From the NCBI GenBank assembly GCA_030453435.1, contig JAKDKI010000059.1, positions 1 through 9,950 of the forward strand: a DNA stretch of 9,950 nucleotides. The letters run 5' to 3'. Positions 6,176 through 9,950 of this stretch are shown here, in pieces. Numbering within the stretch: the stretch's first letter is position 1; every line of letters begins with the position of its first letter. Source of the DNA: Kocuria sp. GTDB lineage: Bacteria > Actinomycetota > Actinomycetes > Actinomycetales > Micrococcaceae. The notes under the pieces are model-generated. The model was not told the origin of the DNA, made no database searches, and saw nothing but the letters and a program-made list of their open reading frames with translations. The position numbers were made by a program, and so were the translations under genes.

Positions 6176-7663
6176 ATGCCATTCGACCCGAAAGAGCCCG
6201 CCACAGGGCCCATGCCCACGTACGAGGATCGGGGTGACGAGGGGTACAAGAAGTCCCTCGGTAACTTCCAGATCCAGATGATCGCCATTGGCGGCGCCAT
6301 CGGTGTGGGCCTGTTCCTCGGAATCGGGCAACGTCTGGCCACCGCCGGGCCGGCCCTGGTGCTGTCCTACCTGGTCGTCTCCGTGGTCGTCTACCTGCTC
6401 ATGCGAGCACTGGGCGAAATGGTGATCTACCGGCCCACCACCGGCGCGTGGGTGTCTTACGCCCGAGAGTTCGTCTCCGACCGCTTCGCTTACATGACCG
6501 GTTGGATCTACGTGGTGCTGGCCGCAGTGGCCGGCGTGGGCGAGATTGCGGCGCTCGCCGTGTACGTGCAGTTCTGGTGGCCGGAGATCCCGGGCTGGAT
6601 CCCGTCCCTGGTCGCGGCACTCGTGATAGTCGGCTGTAACCTGCTCAGCGTGAAGCTCTACGGCTTCATCGAGACCTGGGCCGCCATGATCAAGGTGCTG
6701 GCCATCCTGTTGTTCCTGATTGCGGGCATCATCCTGGTGGTTGCCGGTGACATCTTCAATGCCCCCACCGTGGCTTCTGTTTCCAACCTGTGGTCGGAGG
6801 GCTTCGCAACGAGTGGCGTCCTGGCCCTGGTGGTCGTGATGTCCGGTGTGGTCTTCTCGTACTCCGCCATTGAGATCGTGGGCGTCTCCGCTGGTGAAGC
6901 CAAGGACCCCGAGCGCTCCATGCCCCGCGCCATCAACTCCGTGGTACTGCGTATTGCACTGTTCTACATCGGCTCCATCCTGGTGCTGTCCATGCTGTTG
7001 CCCACCCAGCAGTACTCGGGCAACGAGTCACCGTTCGTGACCGCACTGGGCTCGCTGAACATCCCGGCGCTCGCGGGCATCATGAACTTCGTGGTGTTGA
7101 CCGCCGCTATTTCTGGCGTGAATGCAACCCTCTACGCGTGCGTGCGTCTGCTTCGTAACCTCGCAGCCCACGGTCAGGCGCCCCGCGCCACGGCCACGGT
7201 GTCCAAGCGCGGTGTGCCCTCCGGTGCACTGATCTGCCTGCTCGGTTTCTACCTGTTGGGCATCATCCTGATTTACGCACTGGGTGCTGCTTCCGCATTC
7301 GAGGTCGTGTTGAGCGCATGCGCGGTGTTCATCCTGTTCGGCTGGATCTCGATCTTCGTCTCGCACATCGGCTACCGCCGCAAGGTAGCCCGTGGCGAAG
7401 CGCATGCCGTCAATTTCCGCATGCCCGGCGCTCCGGTCACCAACTACATCTGCTTGGCGTTCCTCATCATTGTGGCGCTGTACATCATGTTCGATTTCAG
7501 CAACCCGCACTGGTACTACAGCCTGATCGCCGGCGTGGTGATCGTGGTGGGCACCACCATTGGCTTCAGCGCGTCCAAGCGCAGTGTGGCCAAGAACGGT
7601 CTGCCTGATCTCGGCCCGTTCGCGTCGCACGAAGAAGAGCCCCTGGACCCGGTCCAGCGTTAA
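6176..7663 (+). CDS. Amino acid permease, AAT family of the APC superfamily
   Basis: A 495-residue integral membrane transporter of typical family length. A charged 30-residue cytoplasmic N-terminus leads into the signature QMIAIGGAIGVGLFLG (34-49), the broken first helix that binds the amino acid carboxylate in APC proteins. About twelve membrane segments can be seen, including roughly 59-76, 105-132, 140-158, 168-190, 214-234, 256-276, 294-316, 349-370, 375-396, 422-439 and 446-465. The segment VVFSYSAIEIVGVSAGEAKDP (226-246, reported as positions) matches the conserved sixth-helix/loop region of the family, and NSVVLRIALFYIGS is also characteristic. It imports a neutral or other amino acid with protons; AnsP, CycA and GabP are relatives, but specificity is not readable. 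Its divergence from the amidohydrolase-ThDP-aminotransferase series suggests it may supply their substrate. The rhodanese gene follows after 43 bases. Confidence 0.9.
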   Translation: MPFDPKEPATGPMPTYEDRGDEGYKKSLGNFQIQMIAIGGAIGVGLFLGIGQRLATAGPALVLSYLVVSVVVYLLMRALGEMVIYRPTTGAWVSYAREFVSDRFAYMTGWIYVVLAAVAGVGEIAALAVYVQFWWPEIPGWIPSLVAALVIVGCNLLSVKLYGFIETWAAMIKVLAILLFLIAGIILVVAGDIFNAPTVASVSNLWSEGFATSGVLALVVVMSGVVFSYSAIEIVGVSAGEAKDPERSMPRAINSVVLRIALFYIGSILVLSMLLPTQQYSGNESPFVTALGSLNIPALAGIMNFVVLTAAISGVNATLYACVRLLRNLAAHGQAPRATATVSKRGVPSGALICLLGFYLLGIILIYALGAASAFEVVLSACAVFILFGWISIFVSHIGYRRKVARGEAHAVNFRMPGAPVTNYICLAFLIIVALYIMFDFSNPHWYYSLIAGVVIVVGTTIGFSASKRSVAKNGLPDLGPFASHEEEPLDPVQR

Positions 7664-7706
7664 GGTGGAGGCGGATCAATTTTCCGCTTCTGAGTTCGGA
7701 GGAACC

Positions 7707-8042
7707 ATGGACAACGTGAACAATCTGCCGTCCGCGTCCGTTGAGGACATTCCCCAGGGCGCACCCGTCCTGGACGTCCGCGAGCAGGACGAATGGGATG
7801 CCGGCCACATCGACGGCGCTCAGCACCTGCCGCTGTCCCAGCTGGCCGAGCGCACCGGCGAGGTTCCGGTGGATGAAGATGTCTACGTCATCTGCCGATC
7901 CGGCGGCCGCTCGCTGAAGGCCACCGCCTACCTCGCGCAGTACGGGTTCGATCCCGTGAACGTGCTGGGTGGCATGGGCGCGTGGGCGGATGCCGACAAG
8001 CCCCTGGTTTCCGAAAACGGCGAAACTCCCCGCGTCCTGTGA
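7707..8042 (+). CDS. Single-domain rhodanese-like sulfurtransferase
   Basis: This is a 111-residue stand-alone rhodanese domain, close to the family's minimum size. Landmarks are VLDVREQDEWDAGHIDGAQHL (21-41, given by position) and the active-site loop ICRSGGRS with catalytic C63, followed by YGFDPVNVLGGMGAW, the usual C-terminal signature. It would carry sulfane sulfur on the cysteine in the cytosol; the acceptor is unknown. The six-residue CRSGGR loop fits a rhodanese and not an arsenate-reductase-like phosphatase, whose loop is longer. GGAGG at 7698-7702 fixes the ATG at 7707. The gene ends by overlapping pheA through GTGA, so the two are probably translationally coupled, which is an unexpected pairing. 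It lacks a signal peptide and membrane segments. Confidence 0.92.
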   Translation: MDNVNNLPSASVEDIPQGAPVLDVREQDEWDAGHIDGAQHLPLSQLAERTGEVPVDEDVYVICRSGGRSLKATAYLAQYGFDPVNVLGGMGAWADADKPLVSENGETPRVL

Positions 8043-9043
8043 ACGCGGCAGTTTCCGGCGTGGCCTCGGGTCCCTCTGCGGACGCGGGGCCACGCCCGCG
8101 TCGGATCGCTTTTCTGGGCCCGGAGGGCACCTTCACCGAGGCCGCTCTCATGCAGGTCCCCGGAGCCCGCGAATCCGAGCGGATTCCCATGGCTTCCGTT
8201 CCGTCCGCGCTCGCGGCCGTTCGTAAGGGTGCCGTGGATGCCGCGGTGGTCCCCATTGAGAACTCGGTCGAGGGTGGCGTGACGGCAACGCTGGACGACG
8301 TCGCCTCGGGCGCCGAGCTGCGCATCCTCCAGGAGATTCTGGTCCCGATTCAGTTCACCCTGGTGGCACCGGGGGAGTTGGCGTTGGACCAGATCCGCTC
8401 CATCTCCACGCACAGCCACGCCTGGGCACAGATTCGAGGTTGGGTCGAACAGAATATTCCAGGTGTGGAATATGTCCCGGCCCCGTCCACCGCTGCCTCA
8501 GCCGTGGCGTTTCTCGATGGCCACGGGGGTACCATCTCGGACGGTGTCCCCTACGACGCAGGCGTGTGTTCGCCCGTCGTCGTCGACCGACACCCGGAGC
8601 TCACCGTTATCGCCGAGAACATCGGCGACAACAAGAACGCCGTAACGCGTTTCATCCTGGTGGCCAGGCCGGACGCAACCATGCCCCCGCCCACCGGCGC
8701 GGACAAGACCTCTGTGGTGATTCCGCTGTGGCAAGATCGTGCCGGAGCGCTCATGGAAATCCTTGAGCAGTTCGCCACTCGCGGGGTGAACTTGTCCCGC
8801 ATCGAATCCCGGCCCACCGGAAGCCACCTGGGTGACTACTTCTTCAGTGTGGATGTCGATGGCCACATCCAGGACGACCGCGTGGCAGATGCGCTGATGG
8901 GCGTTCGGCGCATGTGTCCGCGCACCCGATTCCTGGGTTCCTACCCGCGAGCAGATCAGCGAGTCATCGAGGTCGCCAAACAGCACTCGGATGCCGCATT
9001 TATTCAGGCCCGATCTTGGGTCGATCATTTGAGAGGACAATAG
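8039..9043 (+). CDS. pheA: Prephenate dehydratase with C-terminal ACT domain
   Basis: This enzyme makes phenylpyruvate from prephenate, the committed step to phenylalanine. At 334 residues it is a stand-alone dehydratase without the chorismate mutase domain of the enterobacterial fusion. The PDT domain (about 22-207) shows IAFLGPEGTFTEAA (23-36), VPIENSVEGGV (71-81) and NAVTRF (200-205), whose T203-R204-F205 is the catalytic TRF motif. The ACT domain (about 224-300) has GALMEIL and IESRPTG (255-261), the phenylalanine-sensing elements, so feedback inhibition by Phe is expected. The GTG at 8039 was chosen because it overlaps the rhodanese stop as GTGA and no ribosome binding site lies nearby, which points to coupled translation. 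About 20 Pro/Ala-rich residues precede the domain; a GTG at 8060 is a weaker alternative. gntP follows after 4 bases. Confidence 0.95.
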   Translation: MNAAVSGVASGPSADAGPRPRRIAFLGPEGTFTEAALMQVPGARESERIPMASVPSALAAVRKGAVDAAVVPIENSVEGGVTATLDDVASGAELRILQEILVPIQFTLVAPGELALDQIRSISTHSHAWAQIRGWVEQNIPGVEYVPAPSTAASAVAFLDGHGGTISDGVPYDAGVCSPVVVDRHPELTVIAENIGDNKNAVTRFILVARPDATMPPPTGADKTSVVIPLWQDRAGALMEILEQFATRGVNLSRIESRPTGSHLGDYFFSVDVDGHIQDDRVADALMGVRRMCPRTRFLGSYPRADQRVIEVAKQHSDAAFIQARSWVDHLRGQ

Positions 9044-9047
9044 CCCC

Positions 9048-9950
<903 letters not shown>

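Noticed and set aside
7028..7630. A 200-codon minus-strand frame inside the permease gene
   Set aside because: It is opposite a permease with clear membrane segments and family signature; it is His/Asp/Glu-rich and has no motif of its own.

Overview
This is a window of chromosomal DNA from a high-GC Gram-positive organism. The evidence for an actinobacterium is GC-rich codon use, strong AGGAGG-type ribosome binding sites, a GTG start and family signatures. A member of the Micrococcales is my guess, but the sequence alone does not fix the genus. It holds eight protein-coding genes, two of them cut by the window edges. I see no RNA genes, insertion sequences, phage genes or CRISPR array.

Left half, minus strand, transcribed from about 5.83 kb towards base 1. 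First comes an amidohydrolase of the YtcJ/Amidohydro_3 type (5832-4156). Next is a thiamine-diphosphate (ThDP) enzyme related to acetolactate synthase (4060-2414), followed by a convincing intrinsic terminator (2401-2361). A fold-type I PLP aminotransferase (2314-1103) comes next, followed by a second hairpin (1081-1041). Last is a second YtcJ-like amidohydrolase (939-1), which runs off the window.

Right half, plus strand. A 343-base divergent intergenic region separates the two halves and carries a 15-bp palindrome. It is followed by an amino acid permease of the APC superfamily (6176-7663), a single-domain rhodanese (7707-8042), a prephenate dehydratase, pheA (8039-9043, GTG start overlapping the rhodanese stop by 4 bases), and a GntP-type gluconate/organic acid permease (9048 onward, partial). 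The tight spacing from the rhodanese to gntP suggests co-transcription.

The left half plus the divergent permease reads as a catabolic module. An amino-acid-like or amide compound would be imported and hydrolysed by the amidohydrolases. The free amino acid would be transaminated to a 2-oxo acid, on which the ThDP enzyme would act by decarboxylation or C-C bond cleavage/ligation. This is inference from families and neighbourhood: no substrate can be read from the sequence, and no transcription factor or aldehyde dehydrogenase lies in the window. Neighbouring pheA makes phenylpyruvate, a 2-oxo acid that both the aminotransferase and ThDP families can handle, but a functional link is speculative. 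The least expected features are the terminator inside the minus-strand gene series and the rhodanese-pheA-gntP arrangement.
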